A DNA stretch of 64,000 bases from Aralia elata (GCA_034770075.1 JAVJAP010000111.1:124001-188000), one strand, 5' to 3'; shown: positions 46,431-58,734, counted from the first letter of the stretch. Notes: generated by a model from the sequence alone, not told the origin. Translations and numbers: made by a program.

Positions 46431-48060
46431 CTGATTTTTTTTTCTTATTCTTTCGCACTCCTCATCCTTGAGTTTTGCTTCCTTTACTCTGTCCAATAAG
46501 GTTAGATGAGTCTCTATTGAAAATAACTTCTCCCCGGATTCCTTCAGAAACCTAACTTCTATCTCCATCTTAGCCATCTCTATTATATTAGCTCGTCTTG
46601 AGCCATTAACATTGACAACTTTTCCCGACCCTTCCTTCTTAAGGCGTCGGCCACTACATTCGCCTTCCTTAGGTAATATAGAATCTCACAATCATAATCC
46701 TTGATCAATTCTAACCACCTCCTTTGTCTCATGTTCAACTTCTTTTATGTGAAGATATACTTCAAACTTTTGTGGTCTATGTATATCTCACATTTTTCTC
46801 CGTAAAGATAATGCCTCCATATCTTCAAAGCAAACACCACCGCTATGAATTCCAAATCGTGAGTAGGGTAACCCCTCTCATACTCCTTTAATTGTCGTGA
46901 CGCATACGTAATGACTTTACCACGCTTCATAAGGATGCATCCAAGTCCCTAATGCGACATATCATAATAAACTACAAAATTACCTGTGTCATCCGGTAAG
47001 GATAACACTGGCGCTTCACTTAATCTCTTCTTCAGTTCCTGAAAACTCTCGTCGCATTTTTTCGTCTATACATATTTTACTGTCTTCCTCTTCAAATTTG
47101 TCAACGGGGTAGCTATCTTCGAAAAATCCTAAATGCATCTCCTATAGTAGCCCACTAACCCTAAGAAACTACGCACTTTCGTCGGTGTCTTTGGTTGTTC
47201 CCGATTAATTACTGCTTCTACCTTCGATGGATCTACGGATATACCGTCTTTGTCAATCACGTGGCCCAAAAATTGAACCCTCTCCAGCTAAAATTCACAC
47301 TTACTGAATTTTGCATACAACTTCTCCTTTCTTAGTGTTTCTAACACTATTCTTAAATGTTCCGCATGATCCTCCTGTATCTTTGAATAGACCAGGATAT
47401 CATCTATGAACACTAATACAAATTTATCCAGATACTGCTTGAACACCCTGTTCATCAGATCCATAAATGCGGCTGGCGCATTCGTCAACCTAAATGACGT
47501 CACCAGAAACTCGTAATGACCATAACGAGTCCTGAATGTTGTCTTCGGTATGTCATCTCCTCTAACCTTTAACTGATGATACCTGGTTCTTAAATCTATC
47601 ATAGAAAAGTATTTTTCCCCTTTCAACTAATCAAATAGATCGTCGATCCTGGGCAATGGATACTTATTCTTAATCGTTACCTTGTTCAACTCCCTATAGT
47701 CGATACAAAGCCTTAACGATCCATCCTTTTTTCTAACAAATAATACTGGTGCTCCCCATTGAGACACACTTGGTTGGATATATTTCTTATCTAAAAGTTC
47801 TTGTAATTATATCATTAATTCCTTCATTTCTACTGGCGCCATCTTATATAGAGCCCTCAAAACTGGTGTCGTTCGTAACACGACGTCTATCACATATTCT
47901 ATATCTCTATCTAGTGGAAGACCTGGTAACTCGTCTGGAAATACGTCTACGAATTCTTGTACGATCGGTATCTGTCCCATTTCTACTCCCACTTGTCGGG
48001 TATTAACAACATGACATAAATAACCTTCGCACCCTTTTCTTAACAACTTTTACTCTTGCA
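46431..48060 (-). pseudogene. Gypsy B2 reverse transcriptase-RNase H
   Basis: On the minus strand, 48046-47807 holds the PR-RT junction (FVDVFPDELPGLPLDRDIEY). Then come VLFVRKKDGSLRLCIDYREL and the open stretch 47626-47288 with YGHYEFLVTSFRLTNAPAAF and intact catalytic FIDDILVYSK. RNase H is open at 46930-46745 (THDLEFIAVVFALKIW, YLYGEKCEIYIDHKSL). Stops separate the pieces. Compared with A, the catalytic pair is preserved, but the polyprotein is broken. Confidence 0.85.
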
Positions 48061-49605
48061 TCATCGTCAGACAACATGAACATCTTTGCGATTTACTACT
48101 ATAGAATACTACCTTAGATTGCTTCGCAGTCTTAAGGTTTACACTCTTTTTCTAATAGTCTATTACCGCCCCGTGGTTAAACAACCAATCTATCCCCAGT
48201 ATTACGTTAAATTCTCCCAATTTGATCGGAATTAAATCTATCTATAACTTATATCTTCTAATTTCGACACAACAATTCCTATGAATGTGTTCAATAATGA
48301 TTACTTCCTTATTTGCAACTTCTATGTTCAAGGGTGACTCTAGCTTCTCTAGAGGTAATCTTAAACGTTTAGCAAAATCACAGGATATGAAAGAACAGGT
48401 CGTTCTCTAATTAAACAATACATATGCATTAATATCATTAATCGGGACGATACCTAAAACTACGTCTCCAGATGCCACGACATCTTGGACTGTCATATTG
48501 GTGGTCCAGGAAGTTGATCTACTCGGTGGGGCTAGACCAATTATGGTCAGCTTACCATTGTTGTTTCCTTTGTTGCCGCTTCCCCCGTCGGCTCCCTTCT
48601 TTGGGTAATTTCTTGCAATATGGTCCGCCCCTCCGCAGACGAAACATCCAGTGTTCTTCTTCGGATTGGGGCAGTTAGGAAAGATGTTTCCCTCCTGTCC
48701 ACAATTGTAGCACGCTGACTTCCCCTTCACGTAGACCCCGAAATGATTCTTCATTCAGGTCTTGCATGGCTCCCTTCCCTTCTTTCGGTCCCCTTGTTTA
48801 GTTCCAGTATTCCTAGAGTTGTTCCACTTTCTCTTTTGGCTTCCTCCACTACCACTGGCTCCCTCAGCCTTACTTCCTTCGTCACTCTTATTATTATTCT
48901 TCTTCTCTCTATTATACAGGCTCAGCGCCTCGCTTCCGCCTTCGACTATAATAACCTTCTCCAAGATTGACCCATAGGAGATAATCTGCAACACACTCAC
49001 CTTGTTATATAGCAGGGTTTCAGGCCTACTCGAATCTCCTCGTCTTCTTCTCCTCGGTGTCCACCTGGTGTGGAACAAACCTAGCCAGTTCGTTGAACCT
49101 GGCAGCGTATTGGGAAACTGACATCTCCTTCTGCTTTAACTCTAAGAACTGCATTTCCATACGGCTCTGCATACTCTGTGGGAAATAATTCTCAAAGTAA
49201 ATCTCCTTGAATCTTTGCCAATAATAACCCCTCTCTGGCCCTATTTTGGTTGGCCTCCCACCAGAAATTGGCCTCACCCTTCAATAAATAGGTAGTAAAA
49301 ATAGTTTTCTACTCCTCCCCGACTCTAGCAATAACGAACGTCTTTTCCACTTCTTTCACCCATGATTGAGCCTCTATCAACTCGGTGGTCCCCCTAAACT
49401 CGGGCGGTCCCGCACTCTTAAAGTCCTTAAAGTTGGCTACACGCGCAACCGAAGGAACTACGGGTGCTACGTTAGGGGCTCTGTTTAAGGCTCCTACTAG
49501 TAAATCTATAAATTGTTGCATCGGGTTCTCCTGACCCCCATCCTCGTTTTCATTATGAGATTCTTCTTCTTGATTCCTTTGTCTTCTTCTTGGCGGCTTC
49601 TTTCT
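48061..49605 (-). pseudogene. Gypsy B2 gag and protease
   Basis: The gag domain is readable from about 49605 (KKPPRRRQRNQEEE) without a clear ATG. It continues through AQSWVKEVEKTFVIARVGEE, FKEIYFENYFPQSMQSRMEM and LARFVPHQVDTEEKKTRRFE. Knuckles are at 48754-48610 (CYNCGQEGNIFPNC and CFVCGGADHIARNY, the second losing its last Cys and the first its His). Protease follows, but its active site reads LFN-stop-RT instead of LFDSGA. FNVILGIDWLFNHG marks its end near 48180. Confidence 0.8.
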
Positions 49606-49926
49606 GTTAAATCATAATAAGATTATGTTATTATTAATCCATTATTTGTCTTTTAATGCATTCTTGTTAATACTAACTCATACACATCACAAAGCACATT
49701 TAATAATTTTCTTATATATATATATGCTTCTTAATTCATATAGCTTACTAGATAAAGCTTTAGTTGTTTACATACTATCCCTCTATTACATACAAAAGAT
49801 GTGATTTACTTAACTATTCCACAACTTAACTATAATTGGGACTATACAAAAGATATCTCGCTACTAATATCAAAAGCTGGGATTCACATCATTACACATA
49901 CATATACTTATATATCTATACATCAT
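49606..49926 (-). other. Spacer between gag and accessory ORF of gypsy B2
   Basis: AT-rich sequence with TATATATATATA near 49715, corresponding to the 61577-61800 spacer of D. I see no gene. Confidence 0.5.
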
Positions 49927-52497
49927 CTAGTTAATAACTAGACCTCGCCTAATGGCGTCGGCGTACTCATCATCTGCTATGTGAAAGTAGTATGCACACA
50001 AGCCAATCATATTTGATATGATGTAGCTATACTTTGTAATCTTAATCATTTATTAATAAAAGAATTGATTTTCTTAAAAGGTATTTTATATTATCTACAT
50101 GGTGCTGTTATATTAAATGTGATAAACCCATAGTTTTGAGCAATGCTTTTACAATCATGATGGTGATCATGCTAATGAGATCTAAATTTAAGATAGCTCA
50201 CAAACTAAAATCGTTCCTAATCGTTGGATTACTAAATAGGGGATTAGTGAATCCAGATAGATTAGTACATACGTTGCTTGCTGTTAAGAAGAGGATGATT
50301 GATCTCATAATCATTTGTGTGGAGACACTAAAGCAAGTATATAGGTGCTTATTGGAGAATAAGTTCATTGAACGTGGCTCGTTAAGGAATACCTAATGGA
50401 GTTTTACTCGCTTGTCAATAGGAATTCCTATAGTGATAGTAGTACAAGTGATCCTTGGACATGAGATCATCATAGTATCTTGTGTATGATGAGTTATACT
50501 TTGACATGTCCCTTAATACCTTTAGGGTATATCAAAGGGTATGATTGGGTATAATAAGTTGTACATGGAGATAGGTGAATGATCAACAAAGAATCTACCA
50601 CGTCTAGTAAAAGATGTGAATGTCCTATGTGATTCGATAAATGACAACTCAGTAGTCCTTGGCCAAGGCAGGATGAAATTAGAAAGGAGTTTCTAATTTG
50701 CATTATTTAGAGTTGTACATTTGGGAATCGAAATACATATAATTAAATAAAATAAGACTTGACAGTAATTCCATGTCTTATATTTAATTGGGATATTGTA
50801 TGGTAGAAGGATTGAATTGTACGGTAACTATTCACTGAAAGGTTCTTTTGTGATTAATGTTGAAATCTATATTATCTGAAAAGTCGTTGATCGCTAAGAG
50901 GGCTTACCCTTATTGTAGAATAAATATTATTTATTTAAATGAATTAAGTAGTTTAATTTATTTATTTAAATAAGATTAGAATTGTTCTAATTGATTTATT
51001 CACAACTGGTTTAATATGGAGAACCTAAAAGGTCACACCGCAAAAGGAAAATATTTATTTAAGAAGTAAATGGCATAATTGTAATAATAAGTTAAGTGTA
51101 TTTAATTTAATCTATGGAGATAGAATAAATTAAATCGCTTAATATTTATTATTTAATATTTTGGAAATATTAAATATAAATTAATAAGAGGAGTCTTATT
51201 ATTATTATTATTACTATTACTATTATTTAATTCCTAATAGGGATTGAGAATTAATTAATAGAAGTAATCTCCCATGAATTCCTAATTGGATTAGGAGCAT
51301 AATTAATTAAAGGAGTTTAATTATAATAGAAACCCTAATCCTAAATAGTTTAGGGAAGGGTTATTCCTACATCTATAAATAAGAGGAGTCTTATCATAGA
51401 TTAGTTTTTACACACTCTTGTATGAGATTATGGAGAGTACTTGTAATTTCTATAGAGATAGAAACTAGGGTTTTTCCAACACCCAACTTCTTGAATAACT
51501 ATTCTTCCTTGGTGGATCACCTTTGGAGGCCAAATACTTGGGTGGCTAACACTGATCAAGCAAAGAAATTTAGTCGGTGGAGTTCAAGGAGAATGTGAAG
51601 GAATTAGAGGTGAACTTGTACCCGAGGAAGCACGGTTCTATGAGGGTATAATTTCTTAATCTCAATCTCTTTCGTTTATAATGTTAATTAAGCACATAGA
51701 TTGATCATGGTGATGGTTTGTATAAAATTTTAAAATCCGATTTTATCGCGCTTTCGCCTTATTTATGTAATTTGATTGCATGTTCGCGTCATATACAAAC
51801 CTAACACTATGTCCATGACTAGGCTCCTACTAATGGTATGCCTAGTCTGGCCCTCCTCTGCTGGATAGTAGGTCACCCTATGTTGGAATCACCCATGCGA
51901 AGACCTGAACGCATAGTTAGACCTATCAATCCTTATCTTCTTAACCCTAATCTCCTCTTCCAGGTCATGGACCTGATCGTCAGCCATGATCCTATCATCG
52001 ATCTCGACCTCCTAGTAAGACTCTACCTCTTAGAGCTCCTGCACTCTTGCCTCTAGGGCTTGCACTCTAGTTCTCAATGCGAGATTCCTATCAATTACCG
52101 CCATAAACAGATTATTCAGGTTTACTGGTGTTACTTCCTCCTCTTCTGAAGGTACAGCCTCCGATAATGTATCATCAGCCTCATCCTCCTCGTTCTCTGA
52201 TGGATCCTCCTCAGTGGGATCCCCCTCTATAGGTGCAGCTTCCACTGTTGGCGTCCATAATAAATCGGCAGCTAGCCATCCACCTAACGCCCTAATCACG
52301 CTAGCTGGTAGTATTGAACCCTCCCCGGGTTCCTCCGAATGCTCGGATGGATCCTCGTCAGAGTCAAGGTCCATGTCTGGGTCACTATCGGTAAGAGCTT
52401 CTACCTAGAATGTCGGTTCGAGTATTGGCTCAAGTACAGGAGCAATCAGCCCTTCACTCACAACGTGGATATAACTAAACACGACTTCTTCAGACAT
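49927..52497 (-). pseudogene. Accessory ORF of gypsy B2, split by a solo Angela LTR
   Basis: The ATG is at 52497 (MSEEVVFSYIH). The protein is very acidic (DPTEEDPSENEEDEADDTLS, PSEEEEVTP), followed by a predicted coiled coil (DRNLALRTRVQALEARVQEL near 52090-52030) and another charged helix (DDQVHDLEEEIRVKK). The frame has a few stops. Across the solo LTR (49982-51806 plus one CTATG copy) it resumes and ends MDIADDEYADAIRRGL with TAG at 49927-49929, resembling the DRVVVSHMTRDAYKG end in D. The position and composition match the ORFs of A and D. Function unknown. Confidence 0.65.
49982..51806 (+). repeat. Solo LTR, Angela-like family, in gypsy B2
   Basis: 1825 bp, TGAAAGTAGTATGC to CAAACCTAACA, flanked by a perfect CTATG duplication (49977-49981 and 51807-51811). 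It has the long U3 variant (TTATTAATAAAAGAATTG). TATA CTATAAATAAGAGG is near 51374. Product of LTR-LTR recombination. Confidence 0.95.
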
Positions 52498-52738
52498 TCT
52501 ACAATCAAAATTTTAATAGACTAATTAGCACATAGCAACAAAGTATATTTATTATTATCACATGATAAATATAGTTTATTTTAAGTTTACTTTTAGTATT
52601 ATTATTATTCTTTGATGAATTTCCTTAATTCATCCCTTAAAAACTCTATTTGAGTTCATCTTTTGACTGACTTCTCTAATTAACTCTTCTAGTGTTATAT
52701 TCCTAAGGTATTTCTCCACCTAAGCTTTATAACCTACG

Positions 52739-52917
52739 GCTCTGATACCAACTTATAACTCATATCCGTAAACGGATAGCAACTCACACTCGTACCTATC
52801 AACTTGCCACCGTTATTTTCTGCGTCCCTTACGGAAAGTCTTTCTTCGGTGCATCCCCTTCATGGGAGTCACCAACAAAAGGCTCGAGACTCTTTCTTTA
52901 TAGCTTTGATACCAACA
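52739..52917 (-). other. Duplicated PBS region of gypsy B2
   Basis: Two Met-tRNA-like primer sites face the minus strand: TGGTATCAGAGC (+ strand 52739-52750), which begins the leader homologous to A, and TGGTATCAAAGC (52903-52914), immediately next to the LTR end at 52918. The ~150 bp between them has no counterpart in A or D. The LTR-adjacent site has one mismatch; the inner site is perfect. Confidence 0.65.
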
Positions 52918-54339
52918 TGTAACGCCCCAAATTCGGGTCTACCTTTAAACCCGGGCCCAGTGCGTCACGGTACTACCCATTCATCACAATAATATTGACA
53001 TAAATGTAATTACTATATTACTACAATATGTCTTACTCTATCCTAGGTTCTATAACCATTACATCATTCATCGTCATAATATTAATAATTACTACATCAT
53101 TCATAATAATATTAAGTTTATCATAGACTAACCTATTACGTATATGTATACTAAAATCCTACTCGTTAACTTTTCCTTTGCCCTTGTCCCGCTGGGAGCC
53201 TTCGGCAGTCTCCGGCATAACTGAAGGCATTTAATTTAAAGCAAAAATGAGCATTCAACTGCTCAGTAAGTATAGCTGTTGAATAACAACAAAATCAATA
53301 ATCATATCATTTTAATTCAACAACTAAATAATACTTTGATTTTGTTTGAAATAATTTTCGAAACGACATACTAAATGGTCATAAAACCTTGAACTTTCTT
53401 TTCCATTCATAAAAGGTTTCACCGTATTTCTACCATAAACCGATGTACTTACGAGCACTTCCAGGTGATCAGCCTATAGTACTCTATGTTGATCAACACT
53501 CTACTTGTAAACGACTATATGCGTTTGATTTAGGCACTTGCAGCCTTACCAGAATATCTAACTAAAAACTTTCCATATTATTAGGGTTTTTCATTACATA
53601 TATGCATTTGAATCCTAACTGAAATAATTCAGTTGGATAGCTCTACTTAACATCAATAATATTTCAAAGATTTATAATGCAATCAATAAAATATTTAACC
53701 ATTTGTCTTGCCGAGTCAAATGACATCAACAGTCCTCACAAGCAGTTTGTGAATAATAGAACTTGAAAGCTTTAACAGTTTATATATAGCATATCTTGAA
53801 CACTTGTGAAAAGTTTAAGCATACTTGCATTCAATAAGAAATTTGAATGAAGTTAGGATACTCGCTCAAATATAAAAAGTTGAGTAAGTTTAGGATATTT
53901 GCCTTAAGCATTTTCTATAAATTAAGTTACTTTGCCCTTTGAATAGCCTACACAATTAAGTTCACATACACATACTAATTAATCACATACTTGATGCCAA
54001 ATAATTTGTTTACATTAACCTTATTCAATGTTTAATAATGTCTGTTTCATTAGAATCGGAACACCTTTTATGTTCATTTACAATTAACTTGGTGTTTAGA
54101 CGTTCACACGTCACATGCCCAACCCTGACTTCATAAACGCCTAAGAGAGACACCAATGCGTAGGTTTAGCACGCTTTTACAACTCATACAAGACTCATTA
54201 ATTAATGTTAAGTCTTTTATATTTCATAATATTCGTCTTTTAGGACTTAAAACGATCCCTTTTATTGACTTAGGCATTGCACGTTATGTACGCGAACGCC
54301 CGACGCTCGACTGCACAACAACACACTTGACCAGCCCTT

Positions 54340-54425
54340 AGCCTCGGCTGGCGCAGGTGAGCCCACATGCAGCGCACCTGCGCTAAGACCTCCCGAGAGC
54401 TTAGCTCAGCTGCGCTGAGCCTTGG
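54340..54425. repeat. GC-rich self-complementary motifs in gypsy B2 LTR
   Basis: GGCTGGCGCAGGTGAGCC, CAGCGCACCTGCGC and GCTCAGCTGCGCTGAGCC occur in under 100 bases. The last is a near-perfect inverted repeat (GGCTCAGCGCAGCTGAGC on the other strand). The cassette resembles, but is not the same as, those in LTR S and the Angela leader. Confidence 0.6.
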
Positions 54426-55048
54426 TCAGCCCAATTCAATTTTTACGCTCTGACGTGCCTATTTTGCAACGCCTTAACTTCGTCATCTCATATCAGACTA
54501 AGTCTGTTCTTAATCCATTTTACTCCTTGTAGCAACTTCTATAATTTTCCCTGGACAGAATAATTTCTAAAGTTCTCTAACAAGCCTAAAAATTGGCTCA
54601 AAAGTGGTTTCAAGCTAGGTTTTCATTATTGAACGTCTTTTATTTCAACTTTCGCCATGACTTCGTCGTAACACATTTTTATTTCGTTCTACTCGGAACA
54701 TTTACAAGACTTATCCACGTTTATTTCTTTCTTCTTATGTTTTATCAATTAAGTTACTAACGATGGTTTTAAACTTGTCTATCAACAACATTTACATTGG
54801 TTTTCATGCTTTTCTTGGTTTGATTTATTATTAACGTTATGTTCTCGCTTAACATGCATTTGGCGGGTAAATATTAGTTCTCTAATGTCATCCCTTATAT
54901 CACCTAGATCCTTCAATGATCTATTATATAACTAACATCCACCAACAATGCACTTCATATACTATATAAAGTACAAAAGATAAAAGACTAGTTTTAGGGT
55001 TTTTACCTTTGCTTTTGCTTCTTGATTAACTAGATGAAGATAATTATT

Positions 55049-55388
55049 GGCTAGCGCTTTTTCTTTCTTGAATCCAAGTATTCTCTCCCTTTCTCTCTAT
55101 ATTTGGCTATAGTTTCTTCTTTTAGAATTGAATTGGTAAGGAATTAGGAGAGAATGGCCTCCTATTTATAGGATTTGCAAGAGTTTAGGTATTTAGGTTT
55201 TTAGGCTACCTTTGCTATGGCTAGCGCTTTTTCTTTCTTGAATCCAAGTATTCTCTCCCTGTCTCTCTATATTTGGCTATAGTTTCTTCTTTTAGAATTG
55301 AATTGGTAAGGAATTAGGAGAGAATGGCCTCCTATTTATAGGATTTGCAAGAGTTTAGGTATTTAGGTTTTTAGGCTACCTTTGCTAG
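55049..55388 (-). repeat. 170-bp tandem duplication carrying the TATA box of the B2 LTR
   Basis: Copies 55049-55218 and 55219-55388 are nearly identical, each starting GGCTAGCGCTTTTTCTTTC. Each contains one TATA box on the minus strand (CCTATTTATAGG on the + strand at 55161-55172 and 55331-55342). The LTR thus has two full core promoters in tandem. Confidence 0.85.
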
Positions 55389-55743
55389 GGTTTGTAAGTA
55401 TTACCCTTTGCTTTGGTCTTGTGTGGTCTTTCCCCTCTAACTTTTCCATTCTTACTAACCCACCCCTCATCATCCAACTCCAAGCTAACCATGGTTGAAT
55501 CAAAATGATCAACCAAGGACTGTTGGGGTTAAGGCATTTAATAGCCATTTAATGCCATTACCACTTACAAGACTTTTGCCCAAGCTTCTCAAGGAAGCTT
55601 GGGATGGTCGACTACTACCCCCTTGGGGGGTCCCTTTATCACTTGGTTACTCCATTTGCCCACACATTGGTCCATACTTGACCCATGCTTAGATCCGTTT
55701 AGGTTGGGCTTGGTTTAATAATTGTTTGTGCCAAAAATAAGCA

Positions 55744-56369
55744 GGGAGACCAGAAGAATAGGGTCGAAGAGTGTAAGAACTGTGAAAAGATGTATACGGG
55801 CGTATGTAGGAAAAGAAATAATTATTATATGTTATAATTGTGGGCAAAAGGGATATATCTCTCCTCATTGCCCAATCCAAAGAAAAGTGTGTGTTTTAAC
55901 TGTGGAGCACTAGAGCACCAAGCAAGAAATTGTCCGATGAAGAGGACAAGAGGAGGAAGTGGAAAGAAGTAAGATAAAGTCCGAGATATAGGACCTTTTG
56001 TAATAATTAAGATAATAGGAAAGATAAGATAATATCTTATGAATGTAGTATAGAAGATGATGTATAGGTATATGTATAGATATATATTGATGAGTGTAAA
56101 ATATTCATTTATTTTAATTCCTTTATTTTTAGTTTATTGCATGTTTTATTGTGTATATGAGCTTATTAAGGTATTTGATGATTTCAGGAGGAATTGGAGC
56201 TGAAAAAAGGAAAAAGGAATTTTTTTGGAAAATTGATGAATTCGCCCCGGCGAGCCCAGTTGGCTTAGCGAATTCGCCTTGACAATTTCCCTTCTGTTGG
56301 TCTTCGCCCCATCGCGTACTGAGTTTGCCCAAGTCCAGTCTTCTCTGTCCAATTCGCCCCCGACGAATC
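55744..56369 (+). pseudogene. Gypsy gag zinc-knuckle fragment X and downstream remnant
   Basis: Three knuckles are readable at 55772-55940. The first (CKNC..., then Tyr for His) and second (CYNCGQKGYISPHC) each have His replaced by Tyr, and a frameshift precedes the intact third (CFNCGALEHQARNC). A stop follows at RGGSGKK. The rest (55970-56369) is AT-rich, with AATTCGCCCCGGCGAG-type motifs near 56242 and 56348; no protease is seen. This is older DNA into which gypsy B2 (left) and Angela G (right) inserted. Confidence 0.7.
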
Positions 56370-56824
56370 TGTTAGGTTTGTATATAGCTCGAACATGCAA
56401 TCAAATTACATAAATAGTGCGGAAGCGCAATAAAACGGATTTTAAAATTTTTCATACAAACCATCACCATGATCGTCCATGTGCTCAATTATCAATTAAA
56501 CGAAAGAGATAAAGTATGAGAATCATACCCTTGTAGAACCATGCTTCCATAGGTACGAGTTCACCTCCAAATCCTTCGCGTTCTCCTTGAATTCTACCGA
56601 TTAAATTCCTTCCTTTGATCAACGTTAGCCACCCAAGTGTTTGGCCTCTAGAGGTGATCCACCAAGGAATAATAGTTATTCAAGAAGATGGGTGTTGGCA
56701 AAACCCTAGTTTCTATCTCTATAGAAAATTACAAGTACTCTCTCTCTCCAATTCTTATGGAAGAGTGTATAATTGTCTAACCCTAAATTATGATAAGACT
56801 ACTCTTATTTATAGATATAGGGAA
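56370..56824 (-). repeat. Angela-like LTR G, left part only, interrupted by gypsy D
   Basis: It begins TGTTAGGTTTGTATATAGC at 56370 and follows the Angela LTR to ATTTATAGATATAGGGAA, where element D starts. The continuation (expected CCCTCCTAAACTATTTAGG) must lie right of element D, outside the window. The left flank is GAATC (56365-56369). D landed about 12 bases from the TATA box of this LTR. Confidence 0.9.
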
Positions 56825-57711
56825 TGTAATATTCTGAACCCTAATAAGATTTGTATATATAAATTATGTGTTTAATAAATGAAATTTCATGATTTGACTT
56901 TGTAATATGTGATTGTGTATTTTATTAAACAATTAGGTCAAATAAAAATTTTTCGCCAAGCAGCTGTGTCGTGCTTAATCGGACAAAATGATTTGTCGTG
57001 CTTCCGGCGAATTCACCGAGAAGCGTCTCGGCAAATTATTTTTGTAAGCTGCTGTGTCGTACTTGGAAATGATGAAGTGCCTTGTCGTGCTTCGGAGTTA
57101 ATATAATATTATATTAACTGATAAAAAAATTAAAAATAAGTTAATTAGGGTTAGAATAATAAACTGAAACAGAAACCCTAATCTAAAAACCCTAATTGAT
57201 AATATTTATCTGAATTGTCTAATTGAAACCCTGATTATTTTATACGAATCTTAATTGATATTATTAGATTCTAAATAATGAATCATAATATTAATTATGA
57301 ATTATTAAGGTTAAATTAAACCCTAAACGAAAGATTAAAACCCTAATTGTGAAATTAGAAACCCTAAATACCTAATTATGAAACCCTAATTCTAATTAGG
57401 TTATCTAAACTCTAAATTATGAAATGTAAAACCTTAATTATGATATATAACCCTAATTAAGGTATTACTAAACTTAAATTAACATCATAAATATGATTAG
57501 CAAAAATCTAATTTTAATTTGTAAGTAAATAAATGAAAAATCAAATTTTAAACCAATGAAAATTGAGCTAGGAGTGTGCACGCTTGTGCTCAACACACTC
57601 CAGCACAAGTAGGTTAGTAAGATCAGATGGAAAGCAGCACAAATCCCAAGCCTAGATATTTTTGGAGGCAAACATTTGGAAATTAGCTTAGGAAACCCTA
57701 ATTTCACATTG

Positions 57712-57721
57712 CTATAAATAG
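57712..57721 (+). promoter_or_regulatory. TATA box of gypsy D LTR
   Basis: CTATAAATAG, identical in core to that of the A 3' LTR, about 890 bases into the LTR. It is followed by GAAGCCTATACACTTATATTACC. Confidence 0.7.
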
Positions 57722-57959
57722 AATGAGATGCTGGTCAGCTAAGCTACGAAAATTGAAGCCTATACACTTATATTACCAGCCTAAACAAGCCTCTGCAATC
57801 ACAAACTCAGAATCAAAAGCCAAAAATCAAAAATTTGAAGAAAAATGTGCATAAACCCTAATTTGTTGCTAGATCTTTAAGTTTGAATTTGATGTTATGT
57901 TTAAATGTTTAAGGATATGTAATAATATGTTATTTAGTGATCTGGGTTGGTTAAACAAG

Positions 57960-58560
57960 GATCCATAACATTTAAATGGTCAAAATTGATGAAAAACATG
58001 AACTGACTTTGGCAGCCCAGAATGGTCTGACAGGCTATTTTGTTAGTCATTTTGATCGGCTTAAATTGGTCATTTGAGCTGTTTTAAAGTTTGTATATGT
58101 AGTATGCCATGTTAACTATAATATCCAACTGGTAGAATAATACAAAAATGTCTAGGATGAAAGTTATTAATGGTCAAAACCCGTTGACCGCTCACGGATG
58201 GCTGATTCTGAGCAACCCAGAAAATTCTAAGTATAACTGACAGCAGTCTGACAAGATTTGACCACCTTTAATCTTGCGTATATGATGTTTGTAAATGTTA
58301 TTTCTTGGCTTAAACATGTTCTATGCCATGTATACTACATCCCTGAATCATTAAACCACATAAAAAATAACGACCATGAAAGTTATTAACGGTCAAACAT
58401 GGTTGACCGACCATGACCAGCATGTTTCTGGGCAACCCAGAAACCTCAAGAACAGCATGAACTAGGTAGTTTGACCATGAATTATCTAGCATCAATTGAT
58501 GTTGTTTATGCTTAAATTTCATATGTCGTTATACCTTGTCATGCCTACTATAACAACAAA
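57960..58560. repeat. Degenerate ~219-bp repeats in gypsy D LTR
   Basis: ATGAAAGTTATTAA followed by GGTCAAA and GTTGACCG recurs at 58157 and 58376. CTATGCCATG/GTATGCCATG recurs at about 58106 and 58321, and CAGCCCAGAA/CAACCCAGAAA near 58013, 58214 and 58433. About two and a half units. Absent from the A LTRs. Confidence 0.6.
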
Positions 58561-58734
58561 CAAAGATCCAATCCAAAACATTAACCAACTGGCACTAATT
58601 TGCGGTCAAACGTCCCTACTCGACCATGACCGGCTGTTCTTCATAAAGAACACCTTTAGCGACAAAATTCATACTTAAACCCAGAAACCTAGAAACCCTA
58701 TGAAGACTGTCGCTAAAGCCTTTTGCGACGGTTT

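Larger units (their letters stand above)
45343..55743 (-). mobile_element. Ty3/gypsy chromovirus element B2 (Tekay-like), 3' end missing
   Basis: Minus-strand order from the right: 5' LTR (55743-52918), PBS, accessory ORF, gag, protease, RT, RNase H and integrase up to 45343, where element H interrupts it. The chromodomain, PPT and 3' LTR must lie left of the window. Same family as A and D but clearly diverged. Interrupted by a solo Angela LTR at 49982-51806. Pol has stops and frameshifts, though the RT catalytic motif FIDD is intact. Confidence 0.88.
52918..55743 (-). repeat. 5' LTR of gypsy B2
   Basis: The end (TTTGGGGCGTTACA on the minus strand at 52918) lies next to a PBS. The start is placed at TGCTTATTTTTGGCAC (55743) because gag sequence of fragment X begins immediately beyond; that boundary is less certain. 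Its ~2826 bp equals LTR S in length. It holds GC-rich palindromes (54340-54425) and a duplicated promoter block (55049-55388). The rest is non-coding. Confidence 0.7.

Noticed and set aside
56129..56400. Minus-strand frames across fragment X and the start of Angela G
   Set aside because: They cross an insertion boundary at 56370, so they cannot be ancestral coding sequence.
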